In this document: positions 16,994 to 25,398 of the stretch, one piece after another | Layout: each line of letters opens with the position of its first letter | How positions within the stretch are numbered: position 1 is the first letter of the stretch | NCBI GenBank assembly: GCA_039810085.1 | Contig: JBDHWG010000007.1 | Span: 62,001 to 126,000, forward strand | Reading direction: 5' to 3' | Length of the DNA: 64,000 bases | DNA from: JBDHWG01 sp039810085 | Lineage (GTDB): Bacteria; Chloroflexota; Anaerolineae; Epilineales; JAHCIE01 | Notes under the pieces: generated by a model | Seen by the model: the letters and a program-made list of their open reading frames with translations, nothing else | Told to the model about the DNA's origin: nothing | Databases searched by the model: none | Made by a program: the position numbers and the translations under genes

Positions 16994-17066
16994 TGTAATA
17001 GCCAGTACTTGATCTCTCACATTGGGCGTACATCGCCATTCGTCAGGTCGAGTACTGGCTATTACA
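16994..17066. repeat. Perfect 16-bp inverted repeat with 41-nt spacer
   Basis: TGTAATAGCCAGTACT at 16994-17009 is perfectly complementary to 17051-17066. It lies just after the hybrid-kinase stop codon on the minus strand and just upstream of the direct repeats. No T run follows, so it is not a standard terminator; an operator pair or an mRNA-stabilising stem is possible. Confidence 0.8.
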
Positions 17067-17069
17067 TCC

Positions 17070-20000
17070 CTAGTGAGTCTCCTTTCGATACGCGCGTGGC
17101 GAACGGCCTACTTGCTTGTGAAAGACACGGCTGAAATACGCGGGGTCATCGAAACCAACCTGGTTGGCGATGTCGGTCACGGGTATCTCCGAATTGCGCA
17201 GTAATTCCTTGGCTTGCTGGATTCGGAAGCGGGTCAGGTATTCCAGGGGCGACAAACCCAGCTCCTGGCGAAAAATCAAGCTCAGGTAGTTCTCGCTGAC
17301 ACCGATAGCCTGGGCGATATCGTGACGCGAGATTGGTTGCCCGTAGTTCTGGTGGAGGTAAGCTAGGGCGCGCTTCACAAGCGTGCTCGTCGGCTGCGGC
17401 ACCCGGCCCGTCCCGCTGAGCGTCCGTTTCAGCAGCGGCGCGACTTCGTCAGCCGCAAGCAGGTTCTTGCTCTGGAAGATAACCCGGGCGTAGTCGAGCC
17501 GCTGCACGTCTTCAAGCGAAAGCAGGCGGCCACTGAGCACCAGGACGGGGACGTTGCACGTGCGAGGATCAGTGCGCAGCTGCTCCAGCACGTCGAAGCC
17601 ATCTACACCGGGCATTGTCAGATCAAGGATTACAAGACTTGGCACGTCGCCCGCAACGAAATCCAGCGCTTGCTGCCCGTCTGCAGCCAGCTCGACCGGA
17701 AAACCCGGCAAGGCCTGCCTAACGACGCCGTGATAGAAGGCACGAGCCTCTGGATCGTCATCGACAATGAGGATGCTCCTGATCGTGGTTTCGGGAAGCA
17801 AGCCGCGAAGCGTATCTGCGAGAGCAGGACTGGTGACGGGCTTCGTGAGTACGCTGGTCATGCCGCCGAAGTCTGAGGGTGCGCCGTTGTAGATGACCAA
17901 CGGCAACTGGCACAGGCTCGGATGCTGGTGCAGCCTCTGCATCAGGCGCCAAACGCTAGGGCGTGCCTCGGCTAGGTCGCATGCGATCGCGACCGGCTGT
18001 ATGTCGCGGAGGGTCGCGGCGAGGTCATCGTTTTCGCGGATGCGCTGGAGAGCCAAGCCGCGGCGGCGGCTGAGATCGACAATAGGTTGTGCCGGGATTG
18101 CGCTTTCTGATATGAGAAGCAACACAGGCTGCGCCGAGGCACGTGGTGTCATCGGCAGCTCGCCAGCGAGACTGGGCAGAGGGAGATACACGTGGAACAC
18201 GCTACCCTTCCCCACATGGCTTTCTAGGGTGATCGTTCCTCGATGCAGTGCCACAAGACGCCGCGTAATGGTAAGACCCAGGCCCACACCGTCGTGGCGC
18301 CGCGTGCGGTTCTCAGCCGTCGCGAAAGGCTCGAAGATTCGTTCCTGGGCTTCGGCAGGAATGCCGACGCCTGTGTCACGAACCCAGATGTGCAGGTAGG
18401 GCGGCTCGACTTCCGCGCCGAGCACAATCTCGCCTTCCGTCGTGAACTTATGCGCATTGCTGAGCAAATTGAGCAGAATCTGGCGTAGGCGCACCGCGTC
18501 CGCCTGGATTACGGGCAGATGCGGTGGCAAGGCTAGCCGCCACGCAACCCTCGCGCCCTCGGCTCGGTCGTTTCGACGCTCTGCCACGCTCTGTCTCGCC
18601 ATGCTCACGAACACATCCTCGAGGAAAGAGCGGGTGGCGATGGTCTCCGGGAAAAGGTCGAGCGCGTCGATCTCCGCCCGCGACAAATCGAGTAGGTCAT
18701 TGATGAGGCGCAGAAGATGCTCGCCGCTGCGGTAGATGTGGCCCAGGTCGGCCTTAAGCTCGTCGGGCAAGGCAACGCCGTACGGACTGGGGGCCGCCAG
18801 GGCCGATTGGCTATAGCCGAGGATGACGTTGAGCGGCGCACGGAGCTCGTGGGTGACGTTAGCAAGCAAACGCGTCTTGAGTTGATCGGCCTTCTCGGCC
18901 GCCGCCCGGGCATGCACCGCTTCCTCGTATAGCTCGGCATTGCGCATGGCGATGCCAAGCTGATCGGCCAGGGATTGCAGGCCAATCAGCTCCTGGCGCT
19001 GGTGGGCCGCCTGGCGCTTGCTGTGTAAGTCGAGCAGACCCACCACCGCGTCGCCCAGGCGAATCGGCAAGATGACGCGCGAGCGGGTCTGAGGCCAGGC
19101 CGGCTCGGGCTGAAACCGCAGACTGTGCTGGACGTCCGGAATGAAGATCGCCTCATTGCGGGTTAGTGCCTCCGCCAGAAGGCCGGCATTCTGCAACGGA
19201 ACAAGCCCTCGCTGTCCTGTCTCGGCCCTTGGATACTCCAGCGTCAGTAACTGGTCCGCCTTCGACCACAGGAAAAGCTGAACCTCATCGTAGCCATAGT
19301 TGACGCGGATGAGATCGGCGATTTCCTGACTTAGTTGGCGGCGATCCAGCACCGCCCCCACGCGCCGGTTGATGGCCGCGCTTGTCTCCAGCTGGTTGAG
19401 ACGATCCTGCTCAAGCCGCTCGTATACCCCTACGAGGCGCGACGGCAGCCCGGCCACCGCGATGAGCTTCTGCATGGCGACTCGGGCGACGTTCTGGGAC
19501 GTCACGAGGCGCAATTTGAAGTTGAAATGCCGCGGAAGCGGATTGCCTTGGGCAGCGCGACACGCCAGGTCAACGGCGTCAGCGCCAAAATCGGCCGCGC
19601 ATGTCTCGACCGTGGCGCTCATGCTGCCGTCGGCGATGGCAGCCAGAACGAGGGGGTCACCGTTGATGCCCACGACCAGGGTGTGCGGAGCAAGCAGGCC
19701 GAGCTGTTGCCCCGCATCTCGCGCGGCTAGAGCAATGGAATCGGATATTCCAACGATGGCATCGGGCGGTTCAGCCAGGCTGTGAAGCGCCTGCTCAATC
19801 TGTGGATAGGCCAACTCGTATCGCCAAGACGTGGGGACATGTTGCCAGACAAGACCGGGATAGGGTTGGAAGGCGTCCCTCAGCCCCTTGAGGCGGGTAC
19901 TTCCGTTCTCGCGTCCAAGTTCGAGGAGGCCGCCGAAACATATCACGCAGCCGATGCCGTGGAGCTGGGCAGCCAGGTACTCGCCGATGAGCCGACCGGC

Positions 20001-20336
20001 GTCGTAGAGACCACGGGGCGACACAAACAGGGGGTGTTCGAGCGGGGTTTCGTCGAGGGCGACGACAGGGATTTTCGCTTCAAGGAGGCGTTGCAGAAGG
20101 TTATCGGTGAGGCTTTGCGTAATGACAGCGCCGAGGTCTTGAGAGATAATCTCCTCGAACAGCGCGTCTTGCTCTGCCTCGGATAGAGCAAACGGATGTG
20201 CCGTGAACTCAATGGGAATCAGGTCGATGCCCAGTTGGTGTGCCTTCTGGTGCATCGCCTCACGAACCTGGACCCAGAAAGGATCGCCCGGCCCAATTTG
20301 GGAACCGACACGAATCTGATGAGACATCGTCGTCAA
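17070..20336 (-). CDS. Cytosolic hybrid sensor: sugar-binding domain, GAF, histidine kinase, receivers, AraC output
   Basis: A 1088-residue regulator with the same plan as the protein at 1432-5106, and likewise without membrane segments. Order: periplasmic-binding/LacI-type domain at about 8-290; GAF at 320-470; HisKA with His496 in THELRAPL; HATPase with NLLSNAHKF and GVGLGLTI to about 730; a degenerate receiver; a complete receiver with Asp905 in ILDLTMPG; AraC HTH over the last 100 residues, ending in GRSPRAYRKE. It should sense a cytosolic sugar and regulate DNA directly through its own AraC domain. The three direct repeats right downstream, before the importer operon, are the obvious target. 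A promoter is visible upstream at 20376-20403. Confidence 0.9.
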   Translation of the reverse strand: MTTMSHQIRVGSQIGPGDPFWVQVREAMHQKAHQLGIDLIPIEFTAHPFALSEAEQDALFEEIISQDLGAVITQSLTDNLLQRLLEAKIPVVALDETPLEHPLFVSPRGLYDAGRLIGEYLAAQLHGIGCVICFGGLLELGRENGSTRLKGLRDAFQPYPGLVWQHVPTSWRYELAYPQIEQALHSLAEPPDAIVGISDSIALAARDAGQQLGLLAPHTLVVGINGDPLVLAAIADGSMSATVETCAADFGADAVDLACRAAQGNPLPRHFNFKLRLVTSQNVARVAMQKLIAVAGLPSRLVGVYERLEQDRLNQLETSAAINRRVGAVLDRRQLSQEIADLIRVNYGYDEVQLFLWSKADQLLTLEYPRAETGQRGLVPLQNAGLLAEALTRNEAIFIPDVQHSLRFQPEPAWPQTRSRVILPIRLGDAVVGLLDLHSKRQAAHQRQELIGLQSLADQLGIAMRNAELYEEAVHARAAAEKADQLKTRLLANVTHELRAPLNVILGYSQSALAAPSPYGVALPDELKADLGHIYRSGEHLLRLINDLLDLSRAEIDALDLFPETIATRSFLEDVFVSMARQSVAERRNDRAEGARVAWRLALPPHLPVIQADAVRLRQILLNLLSNAHKFTTEGEIVLGAEVEPPYLHIWVRDTGVGIPAEAQERIFEPFATAENRTRRHDGVGLGLTITRRLVALHRGTITLESHVGKGSVFHVYLPLPSLAGELPMTPRASAQPVLLLISESAIPAQPIVDLSRRRGLALQRIRENDDLAATLRDIQPVAIACDLAEARPSVWRLMQRLHQHPSLCQLPLVIYNGAPSDFGGMTSVLTKPVTSPALADTLRGLLPETTIRSILIVDDDPEARAFYHGVVRQALPGFPVELAADGQQALDFVAGDVPSLVILDLTMPGVDGFDVLEQLRTDPRTCNVPVLVLSGRLLSLEDVQRLDYARVIFQSKNLLAADEVAPLLKRTLSGTGRVPQPTSTLVKRALAYLHQNYGQPISRHDIAQAIGVSENYLSLIFRQELGLSPLEYLTRFRIQQAKELLRNSEIPVTDIANQVGFDDPAYFSRVFHKQVGRSPRAYRKETH

Positions 20337-20375
20337 CCCTAGACCTGCTAACTACGATACCCCCAATGAGCGCGG

Positions 20376-20403
20376 ATTATACAGTCATTCAAAACGAATG
20401 CAA
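20376..20403 (-). promoter_or_regulatory. Sigma-70-type promoter for the hybrid sensor gene
   Basis: On the minus strand TTGCAT (20403-20398), a 16-nt spacer and TATAAT (20381-20376) lie about 40 nt upstream of the start codon. The -10 is a perfect consensus. Confidence 0.6.
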
Positions 20404-20484
20404 ATCTGCCGAGCCTCGTACTACACCGCCCCAATTAGACACAGGCCCGAAAGGATGGAATAATTACGGCTGCCGAGGTGAACA

Positions 20485-20874
20485 ATGCTTGATAACTCTG
20501 TTCTCAAGAAGCTGTATCTGAAGCCCGGCTACCGGGCCATCATCCTGAACGCGCCGGACTCCTATGGGGCGGTCATCGCCGACATACCGCCCACGGTCAC
20601 GCTCGCCGACACGCTGGAGGGAGAGTTCGACTTCATCCAGGTGTTCGTCGTCAAGCGGGCCGAGCTTGAAGCCGCAGCGCAGTCTCTGGCGGCTGCTCTC
20701 AAGCCTGCTGGGCTACTGTGGGCCACATACCCCAAGGGCAAGGCTCTCGGCACGGACCTCAACCGTGACAAGGTCTGGGCCGCGTTGCAGCCGGCCGGGC
20801 TGCGGCCCGTCGCCCAGATTGCCATCGACGAGACATGGTCCGCCCTACGCTTCAAGCACGATGGCGCAGAGTAG
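20485..20874 (+). CDS. DUF3052-like small protein
   Basis: A 129-residue cytoplasmic protein resembling the DUF3052 family. The supporting features are the N-terminal LKKLYLKPGYRAIILNAP, the central LWATYPKGKALGTDLNRD and the terminal ETWSALRFK. Function is unknown; family members are small single-domain proteins in diverse bacteria. The ATG at 20485 follows GAGGTG with suitable spacing. It is divergent from the hybrid sensor and 49 nt upstream of the PD40 lipoprotein gene, with which it may share a transcript. Confidence 0.75.
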   Translation: MLDNSVLKKLYLKPGYRAIILNAPDSYGAVIADIPPTVTLADTLEGEFDFIQVFVVKRAELEAAAQSLAAALKPAGLLWATYPKGKALGTDLNRDKVWAALQPAGLRPVAQIAIDETWSALRFKHDGAE

Positions 20875-20923
20875 CATAACAATGGAGCGTTTACCCGTTC
20901 TGTGAGCTAGATTGGATGAGCTT

Positions 20924-22087
20924 ATGTCACGTCACCGACGAGCGATTGCTCTAACCTGGGTCTTTTTCTTCCTCGGCCTGGCCGGTTGTGCGCCGGCTGC
21001 TGGCCCATCGCCGGCGGCCCCCACATCAGCGCCGTCCACGCGAGCCGCCCCAACCGCCATAGCAGCGACGCCAACGCCCATGCCTCCCCCAGCAACAGCC
21101 ACGACACGTCCGGTGGCATCCCCCACTCCGCCCGCCGTGCGCACTGTAGCCGCCACAGCCGCGTCTACCGCCGCTGCTACCGTCCGCCTACCCGCCGTCT
21201 CTCCTGCGGCAACCGCCACGGTGCCGCAGGCGGCTGCTGGCGCGGGCAAGATTGTCTTCGAAACGGGGCCGCGCGACAAGCCGGCGATCGACCTCATGAA
21301 CCCGGACGGCAGCGGGCGCCGCAAAATCGCCGACGGGCGCTCGCCAATCTTCGCGGCGGACGGCCAGCGCATCGCCTTCCTCGCCGTCGTCGCGCCCGCT
21401 TCGGAGACAGCTCCCATCGGCAAGGTGGCCATCCGCTCGGTCAAGCTCGATGGGTCGGATCCCCAGGACCTTTGCCTCACCGACGCGAACGCCCAGCTCG
21501 ACCTGGTCGCCTGGTCGCCGGATGGCCGCACGGTTATGATGGCCGGAGGTCAGGCGCCCCCAAGCATCGTGTTTGCCTGCGACGTGGCAAGCCACAACCT
21601 CGCCCCCGCCTTCGCCCAAGGCCCGCAACGCGTTTCCCAGACCTGGGCCTGGACGCCGGACGGCAAGCGGGCCGTCTGGCAGACCGGTGTCAAGACCGTT
21701 GACCTCAACATGTTCTACGGCGATCCGGCCCAGAACGGGCAGGACGCGACGCAGGTGACGACAGGCCAGAACCGCTTGAGCGTAGGGCCGCTTCAACTTT
21801 ACAGCGTGGTGCGCGTCTCGCCGGACGGGAAGACGCTGGCCCTTGGCGGCTCCAACGTCTCGTTCGTCAGCCTGCCCGGCCAGCAAAGCCCACTCCAGGG
21901 CAAGACCGTGGATGCCTACGCGGGCAGCCAGCGTAACTTCTTCACCTCTGAGCGCCTGGCCTGGTCGCCCGACGGTAAGTCCCTTCTCGTCACTTCAGGC
22001 CAAACCATCAAGCTGGTGGACGTGGCAAGCGGGCGCATCACAACGCTGATGCAAGACGGCGGACCGGCCGACTGGTCACGCCAGTAA
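20924..22087 (+). CDS. Lipoprotein with PD40/TolB-like beta-propeller repeats
   Basis: A 387-residue lipoprotein. The signal ends in the lipobox FLGLAGC (Cys22) and is followed by about 80 residues of Ala/Pro/Thr linker, a style common in this window. The rest contains PD40/WD40-like blades: KPAIDLMNPDGSGRRKI, LVAWSPDGRTVMM, TWAWTPDGKRAVW, VVRVSPDGKTLAL and LAWSPDGKSLLVT, as in TolB-like propellers. It probably sits outside the membrane and binds a partner or ligand; no enzymatic motif is visible. ATG at 20924 is preferred; an in-frame TTG four codons earlier is possible. It is followed by a stem-loop and a regulated promoter, so the flavin operon downstream is likely a separate unit. Confidence 0.78.
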   Translation: MSRHRRAIALTWVFFFLGLAGCAPAAGPSPAAPTSAPSTRAAPTAIAATPTPMPPPATATTRPVASPTPPAVRTVAATAASTAAATVRLPAVSPAATATVPQAAAGAGKIVFETGPRDKPAIDLMNPDGSGRRKIADGRSPIFAADGQRIAFLAVVAPASETAPIGKVAIRSVKLDGSDPQDLCLTDANAQLDLVAWSPDGRTVMMAGGQAPPSIVFACDVASHNLAPAFAQGPQRVSQTWAWTPDGKRAVWQTGVKTVDLNMFYGDPAQNGQDATQVTTGQNRLSVGPLQLYSVVRVSPDGKTLALGGSNVSFVSLPGQQSPLQGKTVDAYAGSQRNFFTSERLAWSPDGKSLLVTSGQTIKLVDVASGRITTLMQDGGPADWSRQ

Positions 22088-22108
22088 CAATCACAACATC
22101 GGAGAGGT

Positions 22109-22144
22109 GCAGTAGCCGTCGGGGCAAGCCTGGCGGCTACTTGC
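22109..22144 (+). terminator. Possible weak terminator after the PD40 lipoprotein gene
   Basis: AGTAGCCG at 22111-22118 pairs with CGGCTACT at 22134-22141 across a 15-nt loop, with flanking GC/GC pairing allowing one bulge. The stem lies 23 nt past the stop codon. No T run follows, so termination is tentative. Confidence 0.4.
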
Positions 22145-22148
22145 AGTT

Positions 22149-22202
22149 CTTAAGCATTTCTCAGGCTGCGCTCAGCCAGTCCTAAGTCGGGTGCGATAGG
22201 AT
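22149..22202 (+). promoter_or_regulatory. Phased 11-bp repeats upstream of the flavin operon
   Basis: Four short repeats of form CTNA(A/G) start at 22149, 22160, 22171 and 22182, exactly 11 nt apart (CTTAAG, CTCAGG, CTCAGC, CTAAGT). They end near the -35 region of a possible -10 TAGGAT at 22197-22202. One-turn spacing of direct repeats is the hallmark of OmpR/PhoB-family response-regulator sites. The regulator is not encoded next to it. Confidence 0.5.
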
Positions 22203-22258
22203 AGCCTCACCTCATCGTGCGCTTCATGATCGTCATCGATTTGATAAAGGAGTCCGTC

Positions 22259-22957
22259 GTGTCCAACGACCGCTCAACTCAGAGCTTTCATCTCGTCCGC
22301 GCTCTGAAGAAATCCTTCGTATCGATGTTTGTGATATTCACGTTCACCGCGTATGCCATCCATCAGCATTTCGATGGGCAGAACGAGACATCCGCTGCCA
22401 CTCAGCCCATTCCCCCAACCTATGTAGGGCAGCAAGTGAAGCCGGACGCGCCGCCCATCGCGCTGGCCGAACGGCAGCCCACGGCGTTGCCCACACAGAA
22501 GCCTTCCGCGATGGCGACGAAGCCACCGGCGACAACCGCTCCGACCTCTGCGCCACCCACGACTGTGCCCCCGACCGCCGAGCCAACGTCAGCGCGGGCC
22601 GTGGTCCCGCCCACCGCGACAGCGCCCGCTTCGGCCAAGCCCGCGCCAATCGCACAGGCGGCCGGGCAATACAAGGACGGCGCTTATACCGGGCCGAGCG
22701 TGAATGCGTACTGGGGCCAGGTGCAGGTGCGCGCCGTCGTACAGAATGGGCAGATTGCGAAGGTGGATATCCTGGACTACCCGGCCGACCGCCGCACATC
22801 GCAGCGCATCAACTCCTATGCGATTCCCTATCTCCAACAGGAGACAATCCAGGCGCAGAGCGCCCGCGTCAACGCGGTTTCCGGGGCTACGCTCACTAGC
22901 CAAGCGTACATGCAGTCCCTGCAATCGGCGCTCAACAGCGCCCGGTCCGGCGCATGA
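22259..22957 (+). CDS. Membrane-anchored FMN-binding domain protein
   Basis: A 232-residue protein with one N-terminal membrane anchor (about residues 14-31: KSFVSMFVIFTFTAYAIH), a long Pro/Thr/Ala linker to about 140, then a C-terminal FMN-binding domain of the RnfG/NqrC/NosR type. It begins YKDGAYTG and ends with the flavinylation motif SGATLTS, whose Thr is the expected covalent FMN attachment site. The GTG at 22259 is chosen because AAAGGAG lies 6 nt upstream; the in-frame ATG at 22217 lacks this. The domain should face the outside. The next two genes encode the FMN transferase and a membrane reductase, so the three form one electron-transfer module. Confidence 0.9.
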   Translation: MSNDRSTQSFHLVRALKKSFVSMFVIFTFTAYAIHQHFDGQNETSAATQPIPPTYVGQQVKPDAPPIALAERQPTALPTQKPSAMATKPPATTAPTSAPPTTVPPTAEPTSARAVVPPTATAPASAKPAPIAQAAGQYKDGAYTGPSVNAYWGQVQVRAVVQNGQIAKVDILDYPADRRTSQRINSYAIPYLQQETIQAQSARVNAVSGATLTSQAYMQSLQSALNSARSGA

Positions 22958-23700
22958 GAGAAACGCGGCTGATGATGGGCATGCCCATCACGCTGGAGGC
23001 CGTGGACCAATGCGCGTCCGCCCAGTTGTTCGAGCGCGTGTTTGCCTACTTCGATTATGTCGACAGGACGTTCAGCACCTACAAAGACACGAGCGAGATT
23101 TCGCGCATCAACCGGGGCGAGCTGGCGCTAGAGCAGTCCAGCCAGGACATGCAGCTGGTGTTCGCTCTGGCCGAGCAGACCCACCTTGAAACCGATGGCT
23201 ACTTCGACATCGCGCGCAACGGCGGTTACGACCCGTCGGGCATCGTCAAGGGGTGGGCCATCTACAACGCGGCAGGAATTCTGCGTGAGGCGGGCTGCGA
23301 GAACTTCTATGTGGACGCAGGGGGAGACATCCAGGCCGTGGGAAAGAACGACGAGGGCGAGAACTGGCGCGTGGGCATCCGCAATCCCTTCAACCCGGCT
23401 GAGATTGTCAAGGTGCTCTCCGTAAGCGAGCGGGGCGTTGCCACCTCCGGCACGTATGTTCGCGGCCAACATATCTACAACCCGAAGCGCCAGGGACGGC
23501 TCATCACCGATATCGTCAGCCTGACGGTCATCGGCCCCAACATCTACGAAGCGGACCGCTTTGCCACGGCGGCGTTCGCCATGGGCCGCGACGGCATTCG
23601 CTTCATCGCCAGTCTCGATGGTTTCGAAGGTTACATGATCGACCAGGACCGACGCGCCACGTTCACCAGCGGATTCGAGAGGTACGTTAGCCATGCTTAG
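22954..23700 (+). CDS. apbE: FAD:protein FMN transferase (ApbE/flavin transferase)
   Basis: A 248-residue ApbE-family enzyme that uses FAD to attach FMN covalently to a Thr/Ser of partner proteins. Family features are MGMPITLEA at the start, DYVDRTFSTYKDTSEISRIN, DPSGIVKGWAI with the conserved lysine, VDAGGDI near residue 125 and VATSGTY near 165. Members act outside the cytoplasmic membrane, but no clear signal peptide is seen, as also happens in compact ApbE versions. It overlaps the FMN-binding gene by ATGA and the next gene by 8 nt, implying coupled translation. The likely substrate is the SGATLTS motif of the preceding protein. Confidence 0.92.
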   Translation: MRETRLMMGMPITLEAVDQCASAQLFERVFAYFDYVDRTFSTYKDTSEISRINRGELALEQSSQDMQLVFALAEQTHLETDGYFDIARNGGYDPSGIVKGWAIYNAAGILREAGCENFYVDAGGDIQAVGKNDEGENWRVGIRNPFNPAEIVKVLSVSERGVATSGTYVRGQHIYNPKRQGRLITDIVSLTVIGPNIYEADRFATAAFAMGRDGIRFIASLDGFEGYMIDQDRRATFTSGFERYVSHA

Positions 23701-25210
23701 AGCCATCGACAACGCCCTAAATCGCATCACCATGTACCGACTGGTGCTGTATTATCTCATTTTCCTGCTCGGCGCGGCGGTTGTGCTCTCGTTCAAGGGC
23801 ATCCTGGGCTACGACCCCTATGCGCTGCTGTTCACAATCGGCTTCTTCATCGCGGCGTGCTGGATTACCAACACCGTCTTCTCGAAGATCTGGGGAGTGC
23901 CGGCCAATGTCGAGTCGGTGTACATCTCGGCGCTCATTCTGGCGCTGATTATCACGCCGTATCAGGGCAGTCAAGACCTGTGGTTCTTCGCGTGGGCTGC
24001 TGTCTGGGCGATGGCCTCGAAGTACATCGTGGCCGTCCACCGACGACACATCTTCAACCCCGTCGCCTTCGCCGTGGCCTTGACGTACTTCACCATCAAT
24101 GGGTCGGCCAGCTGGTGGGTGGGCAGCGCGCCCCTGCTCCCCTTTGTCCTGGTCGGTGGTGTCCTTGTCGTGCGCAAAATCGGGCGCTTCGACCTCGTCG
24201 GCAGCTTCTTGCTCGGCGCCCTCGCCACAACCCTGGTGTTCAGTCTGCTTGGCGGGCAGAGCCTCACGACCACCACCCAGCGCCTCGTGCTCCTGTCGCC
24301 GCTTGTCTTCTTCGCGTGTGTCTTCGTGACGGAACCGCTGACTGCGCCGCCAACGCGCAAGTTGCGCCTGATCTACGGCGCGCTGGTAGGCGTGCTTTTC
24401 ACGCCGGACGTTCACATTGGCGGCCTGTACACGACGCCGGAGCTCGCCATCCTTGTCGGCAACCTCTTCTCGTTCCTGAGCAGCCCGCGCTCGACACTCG
24501 TCCTGAGCCTCAAGCAGAAAGTGCGGCTGGCGCCAGACATCTATGAGTTCGTATTCGCCCGCCCGCCGAAGTTCAGCTTCGCGCCCGGACAGTACATGGA
24601 GTGGACGATGGGCTTGTCGGACCCGGACAGCCGCGGCAACCGGCGCTACTTCACCCTCGCCTCGTCACCAACGGAAGACACAATCCGGGTGGGCGTGAAG
24701 TTCTATGAGAAGTCCAGCGCGTTCAAGCAGTCGATGCTGGCGATGGAGACAGGCGACGAGGTCATCGCCGGACACCTCGCCGGCGATTTTGTTTTGCCAG
24801 ACGACCCCGCTCAACAGTGTGTCTTTATCGCTGGCGGCATCGGCATCACGCCGTTCCGCAGCATGATCCAGTATCTCCTGGACAAGCGCGAGCGCCGGCC
24901 CATTACGCTGATCTATGTCGTGCGGCGAGCCGAGGAGATCGTCTACGACGACGTTCTTCAACGCGCACAGCGACAGGGAATACGCGTCATCTACACGCTC
25001 ACGGACGCCGACAATGTGCCGCCCGGCTGGCGAGGACAGGTCGGGCGCATCACGCCGAAGCTTATCAAAAGCGTCGTTCCGAACTACGCCCGCGCCACCT
25101 ACTATATATCGGGGCCGAGGCGGATGGTGGAGGCGGTAAACGACGCGCTGGGCGACCTGGAAATCCAGCCGCGCCACATCAAGACAGACTACTTCGCCGG
25201 GTTGGCCTGA
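23693..25210 (+). CDS. Membrane flavin reductase: NqrB/RnfD-like domain fused to FAD/NAD reductase
   Basis: A 505-residue fusion. The N-terminal part (about 15-265) has several membrane helices and resembles NqrB/RnfD subunits. The C-terminal 240 residues are a ferredoxin-NADP reductase module with the FAD motif RRYFTLASSP and the pyridine-nucleotide motif GGIGITPFRSMIQYL. The arrangement should take electrons from cytosolic NAD(P)H across the membrane to covalent flavin on the outside. It is translationally coupled to apbE. Such FMN-binding/ApbE/membrane-reductase clusters are described as flavin-based extracytosolic electron transfer systems. The terminal acceptor is unknown. It ends 6 nt before the convergent GAF remnant, with no obvious terminator. 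Confidence 0.9.
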   Translation: MLRAIDNALNRITMYRLVLYYLIFLLGAAVVLSFKGILGYDPYALLFTIGFFIAACWITNTVFSKIWGVPANVESVYISALILALIITPYQGSQDLWFFAWAAVWAMASKYIVAVHRRHIFNPVAFAVALTYFTINGSASWWVGSAPLLPFVLVGGVLVVRKIGRFDLVGSFLLGALATTLVFSLLGGQSLTTTTQRLVLLSPLVFFACVFVTEPLTAPPTRKLRLIYGALVGVLFTPDVHIGGLYTTPELAILVGNLFSFLSSPRSTLVLSLKQKVRLAPDIYEFVFARPPKFSFAPGQYMEWTMGLSDPDSRGNRRYFTLASSPTEDTIRVGVKFYEKSSAFKQSMLAMETGDEVIAGHLAGDFVLPDDPAQQCVFIAGGIGITPFRSMIQYLLDKRERRPITLIYVVRRAEEIVYDDVLQRAQRQGIRVIYTLTDADNVPPGWRGQVGRITPKLIKSVVPNYARATYYISGPRRMVEAVNDALGDLEIQPRHIKTDYFAGLA

Positions 25211-25215
25211 TAAGG

Positions 25216-25398
25216 TTAGCTCAGCGTCAGGAAGTGGCGCTGGCTGGAGTAGACACGCAGAGCGCCAATCACCGTCCCATGCACGGCCAGAGGCACAGCC
25301 TGCGCGGAGCGGATCCCCTCCCGTTTAGCGGCCTGCCGATACTGCCAGCGTTTGTCGTTCGTAATGTCGTAGACGGTGACGGGCCGCCCCGTCAGCAC
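25216..25398 (-). pseudogene. GAF-domain remnant
   Basis: The 60-codon frame encodes the C-terminal half of a GAF domain: LTGRPVTVYDITNDKRW, then REGIRSAQAVPLAVHGTVIGALRVYSSQ, then a stop. The N-terminal half is missing, because upstream sequence is the end of the hydrolase gene. A GTG could start it at 25398 and overlap the hydrolase stop, but a half GAF domain is unlikely to fold, so I read it as the residue of a decayed sensor gene. It does not match the kdpD or hybrid-kinase GAF regions closely by eye. Confidence 0.65.
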
